A program made the position numbers and the translations under genes. This document shows, piece after piece, positions 23,520 to 35,430 of a stretch of DNA of 64,000 nucleotides (within the stretch, counting starts at the first letter, position 1; every line of letters starts with the position of its first letter). A model generated the notes under the pieces. The model worked only from the letters and a program-made list of their open reading frames with translations, did not search any database and was not told the DNA's origin. The stretch comes from Gnetum montanum (lineage: Eukaryota; Streptophyta; Gnetopsida; Gnetales; Gnetaceae), in assembly GCA_015680685.1 (NCBI GenBank), contig MNCI01035238.1, forward strand, positions 470,922 to 534,921, given 5' to 3'.

Positions 23520-25880
23520 GGGTTAACAGCCCTTGTGGCATTATGTTGCTATGGCTGGGTAGGGATTTCACCTTGCATAGATAGAGTATGTGGTAATGGA
23601 GTTAAGGGTGGAAGAGGTGTAGCTAGATGAGAAGGATAGTATATTTGTGGAACATCGCCCCTAGGAGAAGGAGTCCAATAATACTCATAGGCTTGGTAGT
23701 GAGGTTGAGGAGTGACGTGACTAGTTGAGTCATGTGGAGAGATTGGCTGCTGCATGTAATATCCATACGAGTTAGGTTGCTAGTAAGGATACTGTTGCCT
23801 TGGTGGTGGCATTCCCCATGATTGTGGGTACTGCCATTGTTGATACTCCTCAATTGATTGTGGTAGAGTTCCACTTGGATAATATGTTAAGGGTTGGTGG
23901 AACTTTCTTGAGCTACCTTGAGGATAAGGTAACCTTCGATGTGTTTGCCTTTTGTTTAATCATGGGTTGAGTGCATATACCCCAGACTCCTTCAAATGTG
24001 AGATTATAGGGCAACATCCCTTAGGATGGTCATATTGGCATATCTTGCATCCACTATCATTATCTATATCCAAATCCACAACCTCTTTGATGATGGCAAC
24101 TTTTCCCTTACCCTTGTTACATGCATGTTCAGTTTCTCTCTTTTTTCTTTTTTCGTAATCACTACCTTGCTCTCTAGACTCCTCTACTATTTTAAGAATG
24201 GTTTAAAATCTATCATCTAGGTAGTTCCACATTTGTTCTACCTTTGTCGATACTTCCAATGCTAATTTTTGGATATAAAAGGTTTTCCTATTCACCATCT
24301 CTTTGAGTGGTGACTCTTCTTCATCCTCACAAAATCTTGCTCCCTTTTTTCAGAGTGAAGAATCTTTGTTATATACCTTTGCACTCTCTCTTTTCCTTAG
24401 CTCACCTTCTTCTTTAGCAACTTACTCTAATAATCTTTGAACTTGATGGGTCCTAAGCTCAAATAGCCTTCCTTGGGCATACGTCCAAAGTGTTCTTCAC
24501 ATTTTATGCCTAAGCCCATCTATGAGATGGTAGCTGATCCCTCTGTGAATAACCATGGCTAGGAAAATGATGTAACAGTGCATAATATCGGCTCATGGTA
24601 GCATCCAAGGGCTCATGGCCTCCTTGTTTTCATCCTTGGATTTACTTTCACAGGTTGGACACTTGGGAGTACATTTGGTACTTATCGTTGAACAATTCTA
24701 ACATGGTACTCCACCTATGAATGGACTTCAATTCTAAGGATTGGTACTAGCTCTTTACTTCTTTGACTAGTATCCATGGGAACAACTTAAGATTTTTCCA
24801 TTTTCTTTCTATGTTTTGTAAGGCACATGCATCATGCAATTCTTGCAGATGATTTTTAGGATCAGCATTGTATCCCCCTTCAAATCATTGGATATTTTTC
24901 ATGTCTAATCTCTTAATCCTACTATCCTTTTGGTGCCTTGTTGGGATCCTAATAGCCTTAGTTATGTCTAACATACTTCAAGTAGCGAGTAGGGGTTCAT
25001 CATGAGCATCTTGTCTATGGCATCTATGATGCCTATGTTGCTCCCTACTCTCCCTTCTTTCATGATGTGTTTCTCTAGAGTGTCCTCGTCCCCTTTCTCA
25101 ACTATTTTGTCTATGACTCTCATTTTGCTTACTCTTATCCTCATGGTCTTTTTCCTTGTGACTGTGTCTAGATCCTGAACGATAGGGTGAAGGAGATGAT
25201 GAAGGTGAAGAAGGAGGAATGTCACCATGTCGGTGTCTACTTCCTTCTCTTCGATGGTCACAGCCTCGATTGCGGTTATGATCGAAATGTCCATCTTTGT
25301 CATGTGTTCGTGTTCCTTTTTTAGATCCTTTGTGTCTGTCAGTGCCAGAATCTGGGTTATGGATAGTCGAGTAAAGATTTTGATACACAACCCCTTGAAC
25401 AAAGTCAATAGGAGGAATATCATTATGTGGGCAACTACCTAAGGCATGTTCACCAGCCTCATTTTCACTTAGGACATGTGGGACATTCTACGATAACTTT
25501 TCCTTCATGGATTTATGGCATCTATCCTGTTGCAAATTCCTTTGATGCTATGCCTCTATGGGTCGATACTCTCTTGAGTCATGATCATGCACAATGTACT
25601 CTACATGTAAGTGTTGCATACCAAATTGTGTGAGATCACAAAGAAGTATGCCCAGGACAAAGCGATCAGGAGGTAACACTATGTTACCTTCTAAATCTTG
25701 CCAATGTAGTTGTTTATCCTAGTAGAGGATAAAGGTGAAGTTTAGTACATATTCATCAAGATGAACATATACCACACGAAACTGTTGAGGGACTGGCGGA
25801 TTATCATGTGTACTATGCCTCTGATTTTTCCCTATAAAAGACCTAGGTGGTGAAACACTTTGGTAAGAAGAAGAAGACAT
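23520..25880 (-). pseudogene. E3 gag, degenerate
   Basis: Start ATG at 25880-25878 gives MSSSSYQSVSPPRS, then FRVVYVHLDEYVLNFTFIL. The hinge rich in His, Arg and Ser (25388-25098, with DKDGHFDHNRNRGCDHRREG) is open. The capsid core (24960-24340), Lys/Glu-rich segment, knuckle-like motif and Pro/Tyr/Gln-rich tail (23755-23549) follow with stops and frameshifts. It would coat element RNA if intact. Confidence 0.82.
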
Positions 25881-25967
25881 GATTGTCTATTATTTAACTT
25901 ACCCTAAGGGCTCATTCCAATGATGTGAAAGATTTCCTATATTTTGGTTAGCGCATAAACAATAAAG

Positions 25968-25985
25968 TCCCCGGCAATGGCACCA
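25968..25985 (-). promoter_or_regulatory. E3 primer-binding site (tRNA-Asp type)
   Basis: The minus strand reads TGGTGCCATTGCCGGGGA, differing from the tRNA-Asp complement at two positions. It lies one base from the 5' LTR. Confidence 0.88.
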
Positions 25986-25986
25986 A

Positions 25987-26784
25987 TGATGAATAGTGAG
26001 TTATCCCTACACTCAATCATACGAATATGAGCATCCATGCACAATCTAGTCGATTTCCATGGACTAAGTACTTATGCACCTATATGGAACAAGAATGGGT
26101 TGATCAATCATTTTCTTCCCAAGCTTACTTGTATGTCATGATTGTATGGTTAAGTAAACTTGAGACATATGATTTTTATACTTTTTATGTGTTTTTATGT
26201 CATACTGCTAATAAGGGAGGAGAGAGATAACTAAGTAACTAATTTAATTTGACTACTTATTAACTAAGCTCTAACTGATCCTAACACCAGTATTCATTCT
26301 CACTTATCGTAGACATCCTGAACTAATGCAACACTATTGGGATTACCAAACGCTAATCATTACTGGGTTACCAAGTGTTACATGCATGCTCGAAGTGAAT
26401 GTACTATGTGTGCTTACTTAGGAGAGTTGTAGGATGAAAGAGAATCATTAATTAACTAAGGAAAGCATTAAGTAATAGTAATTAATATTAATTAATCTAT
26501 TTTGAATGCTGCAAGATTTATCACAAATTTTTTCTTTATTGTCATACACAAGATCTGCTTAAGTACACAATGCTCGAATAAAGATCCGTTCACTTTATGA
26601 CTCCTACTATAGGCATGCAAAAATAATTCTAACTCTGAGAAGGAGAAAAGGCAAGAGTTTGGGTAAGGGACTAAGACTAACTATGCAAACCAAGTGTGTC
26701 CACCTCTTATTTATAGGCAATGAGGCAAGATGCAATATCGCGTGGGAGGCCACAACATCGCGGGCATGATATCGCTGCTCATCA
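25987..26784 (-). repeat. E3 5' LTR
   Basis: 798 bp with TGATGA...TCATCA ends. The complement of the TATA box is at 26708-26715 and GATATC-like motifs lie at 26728-26775. GGGCC follows at 26785-26789. Confidence 0.9.
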
Positions 26785-27830
26785 GGGCCCATCAAGTACA
26801 TAGATTATTGGAGCAAGTTGCTAAAGAGAAAGGTGAGCTAAGGAAAAGAGAGAGTGTAGAATAATATAACAAAGATCCTTCCCTTCAAAAGAAGGGAGTA
26901 AGATTTTGTGAGGATGAAGAAGAGTCACCACTTGAAGAGATGATGAATAGGAAAACTTTGCCTATTTAAAAGTTTGCATCGGAAGTATTGGAAAAGGTAG
27001 AACAAATGTGGGACTCCCTAGATAATAGATTTCAAACCATTCTCAAAATAGTAGAGGAGTCTAGAGAGCAAGGTAGTGATCATGAAAAAAGAAAAAAGCT
27101 GAATATGCATGTAACAAGGGTAAGGGCAAAGTTTTCATCATTGAAGAGGTTGTGGATTCAAATACAAACAATGATAGTGGATGCGAGATATGCCAATATG
27201 ACCATCTTAAGGGATGTTGCCCTATAATCTCACATCTACAAGAGTCTAGGGTGTATGCACTCAACCCACGATTAAACAAAAGGCAAACACCTTGAAGGTT
27301 ACCTTATCCTCAAGGTAACCCAAGACAGTTCCTCCAACCCTTAACGTATTATCCAAGTGGAACTCCATCACAACCAACTGAGCAGTATCAATAGTGGTAG
27401 CACCCACAATCATGGGAAATGCCACTACCATGGCAACAATATCCTTACCATCAACCTGATCCATATGGATACTATGTGTAGTAGCTGATCTCTCCACGTG
27501 ACTCTATTGGTCATGTCACTCCTCAACCTCACTACCAAACCCGTGAGTATTATAGGACTCCTTATCCTAGGGGTGATGTTCCACAAACATTCTATCCTTC
27601 TCATCCAGTTGCATCTCTTCCATCCATATCTCCATTACCACCTACTCCAGCTATGCAGGGTGAGCTCCCTACCTAGCCCTAGCAATGTAACACTACAAGG
27701 GCTATTACCTCTCAATCTATTATTGGTTCTAACAACTGCATGAAGAAAAGACCTTTCTTTAGAACCAATAGTGAAACTAAGTCCTTGCAACCATAGTCAG
27801 CCAATCCCTTAAATGCCTCATTACCAATCG
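26785..27830 (+). pseudogene. E2 gag, second part
   Basis: Continues the frame cut at 16948. After the GGGCC duplication it reads HRLLEQVAKEKGELRKRESVE, a stop, then the Lys-rich part. A knuckle-like motif follows at 27178-27225 (CEICQYDHLKGCCP, C-x2-C-x3-H-x4-C). The Pro/Gln/Tyr-rich tail runs to about 27700. E4 36850-37960 is the intact-looking counterpart. It is broken by several stops and a shift near 27110. Confidence 0.83.
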
Positions 27831-28640
27831 AAACTTTGGAACTCCCTTCAAACCAAACACTATGCCCAACACATACGGTCATGTTAACTCATGCCATCAA
27901 CGATTGGAGAAAGCTGGCCATCTTCCTAGGAAATTCTTTGATTTGGGGAGTCCTCTTATATATCTACAAATCACTGAGAATGAGCCATGCAAAGCCTTTT
28001 GGATTCAGGTTTTGGGGTCAACTTAATTTTCCAAGAAATGTACAAGGCCTAGAACCTACCTTCACTAAAAAAGAGTAACATTCATCTAGAGCTGGCTGAC
28101 TAGTCCATCACTATCCCATTAGGACTAGTGGAGGACATTGTTACCATTTTTTGTGAATGGTCATATCCAGCTAAATTTTTAGTGATTCAAGTTAACAACG
28201 GTAAAGGGGACTTCCCAATCATTATGGAAAGAGCATGGCTAAGCACAATCGACGTGCGCCTAGGAATCTGTGATCTTTCCCTGGAAATATCAAAGGAAAA
28301 TACATTTGGAAAGATTGAGAAGAAGAAAGTTCCATACATCGCATACAGTGACATAGGGTGTAATTGCATGTAGAAGTCATGGTTTTTACAGCATTTAACA
28401 TTGCTTGCATTCAATCAGTGTGCACCAATAACTAATATACAAAGATGCCTATATGTAGTAGCCACAAGACAAGAAGGCACCTAGTGGTTGACAACTGATC
28501 AAGAGAGTAGTTCAACTATATGCATGGAACCAAATGAGGGTTTGACTTGCACTTACATCGATAGCATAGACACATTAGAGCAAGTCCATCGCCAACTTCC
28601 ATGACTTGACCTTGAAAATATCAACTGGGGAAAGTTGGAA
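27830..28640 (+). pseudogene. E2 aspartic protease, degenerate
   Basis: The frame holds LLDSGFGVNLIFQEMY with the D-S-G triad intact at 28002-28010. The GDFPIIMERAWLSTIDVRLG block is at 28208-28268. A Gly-to-Glu change sits in the conserved IIMGRAW, and frameshifts separate the blocks. The linker to RT (PFELKPLPTSMEYTFLKN) starts at 28668. Confidence 0.83.
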
Positions 28641-30240
28641 ATCCCTAATAAGTTTAAGCAGGAGCCCTTTGAGTTAAAACCATTGCCCACTAGTATGGAA
28701 TACACATTTCTTAAGAATGGAAAACTGGTAATTATTAACACTAAGCTCGCTCTACAACAAAAAAAGAGACTGTTGAAGGTCATAAATCAATGGTCAAAAG
28801 CCTTTGCTTGGTCATATCTTGAATTAAGAAGAATAGATCCTAGGATATGCCAACATATAATTTACACTGACCCCTCCATGAAGCCTCGAAGACAATCATA
28901 GAGGTGACTTAACCTAAAGCTTAAGCAATTGGTTAAGGAAGAAATCAAACAGCTTCTAAAAGCTAGGTTCATATACCCCATTATTGATAGTGAATGGGTT
29001 AGTCCCTTAGTTATTGTGCCCAAAAAGGAAGGTAAATGGAGGGTTTGCATAGATTTTAGGCTACTGCATATGGCAACATTCAAATACCACTTTCCATTTC
29101 CATTTTTCAACCAAGTCTTAGACACCATTGCAGGGCATCGCTACTATGTTTTCTAGATGGGTATAGTGGGTACAACCAAATACAAATAGCCCCAGAAGAC
29201 CAAGCCAATACTATGTTCACCAATCCTTGGGAAGTTTTTGCAAACATACAGATGCCATTTGAATTGTGCAATGGGCCTGCAATATTTTAATGATTAGTTC
29301 TAAGCATATTCTAGCAGTAGATAGGAAATAGTGTGGAGGTCTTCATGAATGACTTCTCCACCTACGGAGCAAAATTTGATCAAGCCTTGGACCAATTAGA
29401 GCAAGTACTAAAACGATGTGTAGAAACCAACTTAAGGCTCAACTAGCAAAAAATCCATTTAATGGTCTAAGACGATGTACTAGGGCATAAGATTTCATAA
29501 ATAGGGAGAGAGTTAGACCTTGAAAAGATCAAAGTTATCCAAGGAATTACTAGGCAACCTTAAACTGTAAAAGATATTTAGTCATTCCTTAGACATACTA
29601 GCTATTACAGATGCTTTATTGAGAACTTTTCAAAGGTTGAAAAACCATTGGTTGAACTAACGAAAAAGGATGTACCTTTCGAATGGACCAGGAAATGCAA
29701 ATTAGCTTTCAAAACTTTAAAACAAAAGCTCATAGAAACACCCATTCTACAAGCTCCCAACTAGTCCAGACCATTCCACATAATGACTGATGCATCCAAC
29801 TATGCTTTAGGAGCTGTACTTACATAGTTAGATAGCCAAAAACATCCTTATTACATCCACTATGCAAGTAGGAGTATTGTTGGTGCATAGCTTAACTACA
29901 CTACAACAGAGAAAGAGTTAATGGCTGTAGTGTTTGCACTAGAAAAATTTAGACACTATGTATTGGATTATAAGGTATTTGTACATATGGATCATAGTGC
30001 AATATGATTCCTAATGAATAAACCAATGGTGAGACCTCACATTATACGATGGCTTGTAATCTTACAAGAGTTTGATCTTACGATGATTGATCATAAAGGC
30101 AATGAGAACATAGTTGCTGATCATTTATCTCTATTGGAATTGGACAACAAAGAGGATGAGTATTCAATTTTTGATCATTTCCCTAATGAACTCCTCTTTG
30201 TAGGTGTAGTAACTAATCAATTGACCATGGAGAAAAACTA
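28640..30240 (+). pseudogene. E2 reverse transcriptase and RNase H, degenerate
   Basis: RT blocks: VKEEIKQLLKARFIYPI, SEWVSPLVIVPKKEGKWR and the SGYNQI region. The catalytic box is FMND at 29342-29353, so the first Asp is lost by a G-to-A change. RNase H MTDASNYALGAVLT at about 29780 keeps its Asp, and the end reads GNENIVADHLSLLE near 30110. TAG stops at LTQLD-type Gln codons and frameshifts are frequent. Confidence 0.85.
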
Positions 30241-30289
30241 GTATAGTAGTATTCTCACCTATCTCCTTACACAATAAACACCACAAGAG

Positions 30290-31585
30290 TTAGATGCTAA
30301 AAAGAAACAACATTTTTTTCACTAAGCCAAGTATTTTATCGAAATCAATGGGAAACTTTATAAAGTATGTCCTAATGGCTTTGTTTGATGGTGCATTTCT
30401 GATATAAATCAACTACTAGTTCTCCAAGATGCTCATGAGGGTCCTTGTGGGGGTGATTATGTCAGGAGATGAAAAACCATTAAAATCCTACTTATAGGCT
30501 ATTATTGGCCTACATTGTTTTGTGATGCCCATCATTTCATCCAATCTTGTTAGTGCTATTAATGTGATGGGAGAATGACTGCTAAAATGGAGGGTTTGCA
30601 ACAATGGATTCATCCTTTAGAGCCCTTCAACATATGGGGAATTGATTTTATGGGGCCTATTACACCAATGTCCAATGGAAATCCTACATCATTGTTTCCA
30701 TTGACTACTTTACAAAATGGATAGAAGCAGCCACTATTAAGGATTGTACATCATCTATAGCTACATGATTTGTTCAACAAAAAATTGTAAGTAGGTTTGG
30801 TGTGCCTCGTGCACTTACTTTTGACAATGACACACATTTTATAGGTGCAACTTTTCGAAAGCTAATGCAACGCTTAGGGGTTAAGGATAAACTGACTACA
30901 CCAAATCACCCCCAAGCGAATGGTCAAGATGAAGTCACCAATAGGGAGATTATGAAAATATTGACAAGAACTATTAGCAAGTATAGGCGATATTGGAGCA
31001 CCAACCTGAATGATGCTCTTTAGGCATGCCACTCAACATGGAAGCTCCCTATAGGCTACTCTCCCTATGAGTTAGTGTATGATAAATTTTCAATGCTACC
31101 TATTTAGGATGAACTTCGTACACTATCTATGGCTTGTGATCTCAACCTTGATCTTGATCTAGCACAAAAAGACCAGTTAATGATCCTTAACTTACTAGAT
31201 GAGAACTGATTAGCTGCCCTGTCATCTAATGAATTACACAAGGCCTTCAATAAATGATGTCATGACTAAAGGATTAGAAAAGTTAAGTATCAACTAGAAG
31301 ATAATGTTCTCTACTGGAATCCCACACATGTGCAACAATGAACCAAATTTCAAATGCTGTGGAAAGGACCTTCTGTCATTCATGCAAGTTTTCCTTCAAG
31401 GGCCATGATGATTTACAAACCTGAGAGCCTGGACAAGAAACTATTGGTCAACATTCAAAAAACCAAACCTTTCCATGAGCCTAGGATAGCTAGTACCAAT
31501 GCCGCCTTTGTTGGTCAACATCCTTGCTCGTTATTTGACATCTCCTCCTTCCAACTCAGCCATGGGGAAGAGGGCCACCAATGCT
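30290..31585 (+). pseudogene. E2 integrase, degenerate
   Basis: Zinc-domain remnants lie at 30440-30560. The core begins PLEPFNIWGIDFMGPITPMS (near 30620). The open segment 30802-31023 has LTFDNDTHFIGA and PQANGQDEVTNREI, so all three catalytic acids D, D and E appear present. The C-terminal LWKGPSVIHASFPSRAMMIY segment (31357-31420) and the terminal HGEEGHQC end the ORF at 31587. Stops elsewhere inactivate it. Confidence 0.85.
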
Positions 31586-31599
31586 AATCATTCTTAGCC

Positions 31600-33450
31600 C
31601 TTAGTTCCTTTTATATTTTTGTTTTACCCATTTCTTTAAATTTACTATTTTTTGTTTTTATTTTTATTTTGCACCATCATTCTTTTCTTGTTTAATTTAC
31701 TTTCATTCATCATACAATAAGTGCTCATGATGGTGGATTGTATTATAATGATGTTGGTTGCTAATGTTCTGTTTTTACCTTTGATTCTCAATGATGATAC
31801 TAAGATATGGTTCTTTTGATAAAATAAGAAATGAGTCCATACCATTTGTTCATCCATTCAACTCTATGGTCTCCCTTGGCTTGGATCTATATTGTCCCTT
31901 TTTCTAAATAAACTTGTTAATGAATTAGTGGCTTAGTATTCTTCAAACTAAAGAATGGCTGAATGGTTGAAAATGGTGTAACTTTAAGGGGATTCGATAC
32001 ACTTGTCTTGGCTATTCTCTTGGGTACTTGGATGCTTTTCATGGGTTTTCTGCCATTCCACCATTGATCTACTATCAAGAAGCTAAGTGAAAAAAGTAAA
32101 TAATAATAAGTCTTTGCATGGTATGGTTCTCATGCTATATATAAAAAAAGTGGGAATTCAAAGCACACCACTTAGACATAAAAATAAATATGGGGCTACA
32201 AGCACTAGTTATGGCACTGGAAAGACATGTTACCCATGTCTGAAGGTTCTCTCTAACTAAGGCCCTTTTTCACTTCTTTCTTCTCCATCTCGCCCTTCTT
32301 GGAATGGTGGTGAATCTTTGGGAAAGCATTTTTGTTGCTTCATGAGGATGGATTGGTCAAGTGTATTGATGCGAGGTCACTGGATATAGTTGGTTTGAGT
32401 CTAGATTTGGAATGAGTACTACTTAGTCACCTTAACCATAAAATACATAAGGGACTTTACACAAGCTTGCTCTTAGGATTCCATTCCATCTTCTCCTCTC
32501 CATCTTTCTTCCCATTTTCCACCTCATTGCAAGTTTTATGATTAGTCTATATTTTGGTTGATGCATTTTTTTTCTTTGGTGAAGTCTTATGCGTAAGTAT
32601 TTAACCATCGTTTCCATATATCATTCCTAGAGCCTATGGACTCTTTGGTTTGTGGGTTTGTCAGGGCATAAAAGGCATAAGCCTGCTTTGGGGAGGATCC
32701 ACTAGCATTCCTTTATGGTGCAATTGTTAAATTCTTTCCCTTTAACATTCTTTGCAATAAACCATTTCTCATTTCATCCCCATCCATGACATCCATTTTA
32801 TTGGCTTCACCATTGTTATTTTTCCCATCTTTCTTGTTCCTTCTATTTTTTTCATCTTATTGCTACTGGAGGTTTGCTCTTAGTCATGGGGGCCTTGTCA
32901 CAAATTTTTTCATTCTACTACTTATTTCACCCCTACACCTCAGGTAGTCACAAATAATAAACCTCTAACCCAATATCTACCATAATCACAACTTAGCCAA
33001 TGCGCTTTGTATCGAGGCAAGGTATCAACTGCATTGTGGTTTATCTATCCTTCCTAATTTGTGACTATGTTGTATGTGCATATGACGATCATACAAACAA
33101 TGAACTAGGATAGGAGGGATCACTCATGATGGACTAGAGCTGGAGCATTTATGAAAGGAACAATTTTGGTCTCGTGGCTATGGATAAACAACGGAAGGAA
33201 CAATCTTGGCATCGATAGCAACATGCCTCAGTTTTTTCTCTCTCTCTTCAAGTTGTCAGATAAGTGCTTGGATGTCATTTATGTACGGTGTTCACCATAA
33301 TGGGCATGAACACCAATGTTGTAATATGCTTTTAGATCCGTTCAATGGGCACTTTGAAGTCTGTGATCCCATTCCACTGTCAATTGTCATTCAATCAATA
33401 ATCTCATACCTTCCCAATATTTTGTAAGGAACTCGAAGACAAGTTTTCAT
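31600..33450 (+). other. E2 non-coding 3' region
   Basis: No supported ORF; matches the equivalent regions of E1 and (inverted) E3. A purine tract ATGGGGGTA ends at 33465, next to the right LTR. Confidence 0.72.
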
Positions 33451-33465
33451 TTAGTCATGGGGGTA

Positions 33466-34302
33466 TGATGAACTATAATATTGAGACCACAATATTGCAT
33501 CCATGATATTGGGTCCATGATATCAAAGCATTCCAAGTGATATTGGGCATCCAATATTAGGACCTTCCTCGTCGCCTATAAATAAGAGGTGGGCGCATTT
33601 GGTTTTGGTAATTAGTCTTAGTCCCTTACCCAAACTCTTTCCTTTTCTCCCTCTCAAAGTTAGAATTATTTCTGTGTGCCCACAGTAGGAGTCATAAAGT
33701 GAACAGATCTTTATTTGAGCATTGTGTACCTGAGCATACCTTGTGTACAGCAATAAAGATGATCTTTGTGATAAACCTTGCAGCATTCAGAATAGATCAA
33801 TTAATGTTAATTATTGTTACTTAATGCTTTCCTTAATTAATTAATGTTCTCTCTCTCATCCTACAACTCTCCTAAGTAAGCAAACTCAGTACAACCACTT
33901 CGAGCATGCATGGAACGCTTGGTAACCCAATAACGATTAGTGTTTGGTAATCCTAGTAGTGTTGCATTGGTTCAGGATGTGTACGACAATTGAGAACGGA
34001 TGCTAGTGTTAAGACTAGTTAAAGCATAGTTGAATAGTTAAATTAAATTAGTTACTTAGTTATCTCTCTCTTCCCTTTGTAGCACCAAGATATAAAAATA
34101 TAAAAGCCATAAAAAATCATGTACCTCAAGTTTACTTAACCACACAATTGTGCTATATAAGTAAGCTTGGGAAGATAATGATTGACTAACCAATCCTTGT
34201 TTCACAAAGGTGCATAAGTACTTAGTCCTTGGAATTTGACCGAATCGTGTGTGTACACTCATATTCATATGTTTGAGTGTAGGGATACCTCCCCCATCAT
34301 CA
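33466..34302 (+). repeat. E2 right (3') LTR
   Basis: Begins TGATGAACTA, ends CATCATCA. U3 has GATATT/GATATC motifs 33470-33555 and TATAAATA at 33577-33584; an AATAAA-like signal lies at 33750-33760. Followed by CATAC at 34303-34307. Confidence 0.88.
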
Positions 34303-34307
34303 CATAC
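34303..34307. repeat. Target site duplication of E2, right copy (CATAC)
   Basis: Exact match to 15366-15370. Confidence 0.88.
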
Positions 34308-34685
34308 ATAATTAAATAAAATTTATTTATTGAAAAGAAAAACTTTGTTTAGTCACAAAAAGGTAGATATTAAAAACTTTTCCTAGGTACATCATAAAAT
34401 AATACTTAAAATATTGTTCACAATGACACTTGTTTCACCTTAATTGAACCTATAGAAATAAAGATATTCAAGTTTAAAATTTATGAAATTAATTAATCAA
34501 ATTAAAAATAATTAAATAACGTATTGACATATAATAAATAATATATAAGACACATTAGAACAAAAGATGTTTCTTACAATCTCATGGCCTTAATGGCATA
34601 GATGGAAAATTTAGATCTATCATACTTTATTATTTATTCACAAAAATAGGTACATGGCTCAAATATCCAAAAACTATACAAAGTC
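34308..34685. other. AT-rich spacer between E2 and E4
   Basis: About 380 bases with no ORF. Before E2 inserted it adjoined 15365. Nothing else recognised. Confidence 0.5.
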
Positions 34686-35286
34686 TGATGGGATGCGATA
34701 TCGCATGGGTCGCGAAATCAGATCCCATGCGATATCGCATCGTCCCCTGCAATATCGTGTACGTGATATCGCGGTGCACCATCATATCTATAAATAAGAG
34801 GTGNTTTATTTATTGTTTTCCATTCAATCACTTTATTAGGAATTAAATCTTTCTCAACCCTTCTCTCCTAGTTAAGTGCCTCAGTATGACCACTTTGAAC
34901 ACATGCGTTACACGTGGTGATCCCAGCAACGACTAGCGTTTGGTAACCATGGTTGCATTAGTTCAGGGTGTGAATGCTAAGTGGGAACGGATGTTGATGC
35001 TAGGTTAATTTAGACTTAGTTAGTTAGTTAGAGTTAGTTAGTTAATCTCTTCAACCCTTCACCTCACTAGCATAGAGATAAAATAGAAAAGCTATAAAAA
35101 TCATATACCTTAGAATTACTTAACCATACACCATGACAAATACAAGTAAGTTTGGGAAGATAATGAATAATTAACCTTAAGTGTTCCATGAGGCATGTAG
35201 GCACTTAGTCTATGGAGTTCGATCGGATCATGCGTGTTATGCTCGTATTCATATGGTTGAGTGTAGCGGTACCTCGCCACTCATCA
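34686..35286 (+). repeat. E4 left (5') LTR
   Basis: 601 bp, TGATGGGATG to CTCATCA. U3 carries two perfect ATGCGATATCGCAT palindromes (34693-34706 and 34727-34740) inside a larger inverted repeat, a third GTGATATCGC, and TATAAATA at 34789-34796. One ambiguous base lies at 34804. Confidence 0.88.
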
Positions 35287-35287
35287 T

Positions 35288-35305
35288 TGGTGCCGTTGCC
35301 GGGGA
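35288..35305 (+). promoter_or_regulatory. E4 primer-binding site (tRNA-Asp type)
   Basis: TGGTGCCGTTGCCGGGGA: one transition from the tRNA-Asp complement, the best match in the window. Confidence 0.9.
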
Positions 35306-35430
35306 CTAAGCGTTTGTGCGCTAAGTAGAACGTAGGATATTACTCACATCATTTGGAGCTTAAAAAAACCTTAGGGTTAATTAAATGAAAAATTTTATAA
35401 TGGTTAAATAGCATACTGAATAAGACAATA

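Larger units (their letters stand above)
16949..26784 (-). mobile_element. Athila-like LTR retrotransposon E3, nested in E2 gag, full length
   Basis: A 9.84-kb minus-strand element with right-hand 5' LTR (25987-26784), PBS 25968-25985, gag, protease, RT, RNase H, integrase, non-coding 3' region, purine tract (17775-17785 as its complement) and 3' LTR (16949-17774). GGGCC lies at both outer edges (16944-16948 and 26785-26789), so it is a complete insertion. It landed inside the E2 capsid code and is therefore younger than E2. Stops in all genes and several lost catalytic residues make it non-autonomous. Confidence 0.93.
15371..34302 (+). mobile_element. Athila-like LTR retrotransposon E2, split by nested E3
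   Basis: Plus-strand Ty3/gypsy element of about 9.1 kb once E3 (16949-26784, plus one copy of its target duplication) is removed. The left LTR (15371-16004) contains an assembly gap. A PBS, gag part 1, nested E3, gag part 2, protease, RT/RNase H, integrase, a non-coding 3' region and a right LTR (33466-34302) follow. CATAC flanks both ends. It is closely related to E3 and E4 and more distant from E1 and E6. All coding domains have stops, and the RT catalytic box is altered. Confidence 0.92.

Noticed and set aside
35288-35305. tRNA gene
   Set aside because: Only the 18 bases complementary to a tRNA-Asp 3' end are present, right after an LTR: it is a primer-binding site. The same holds for the other four sites.
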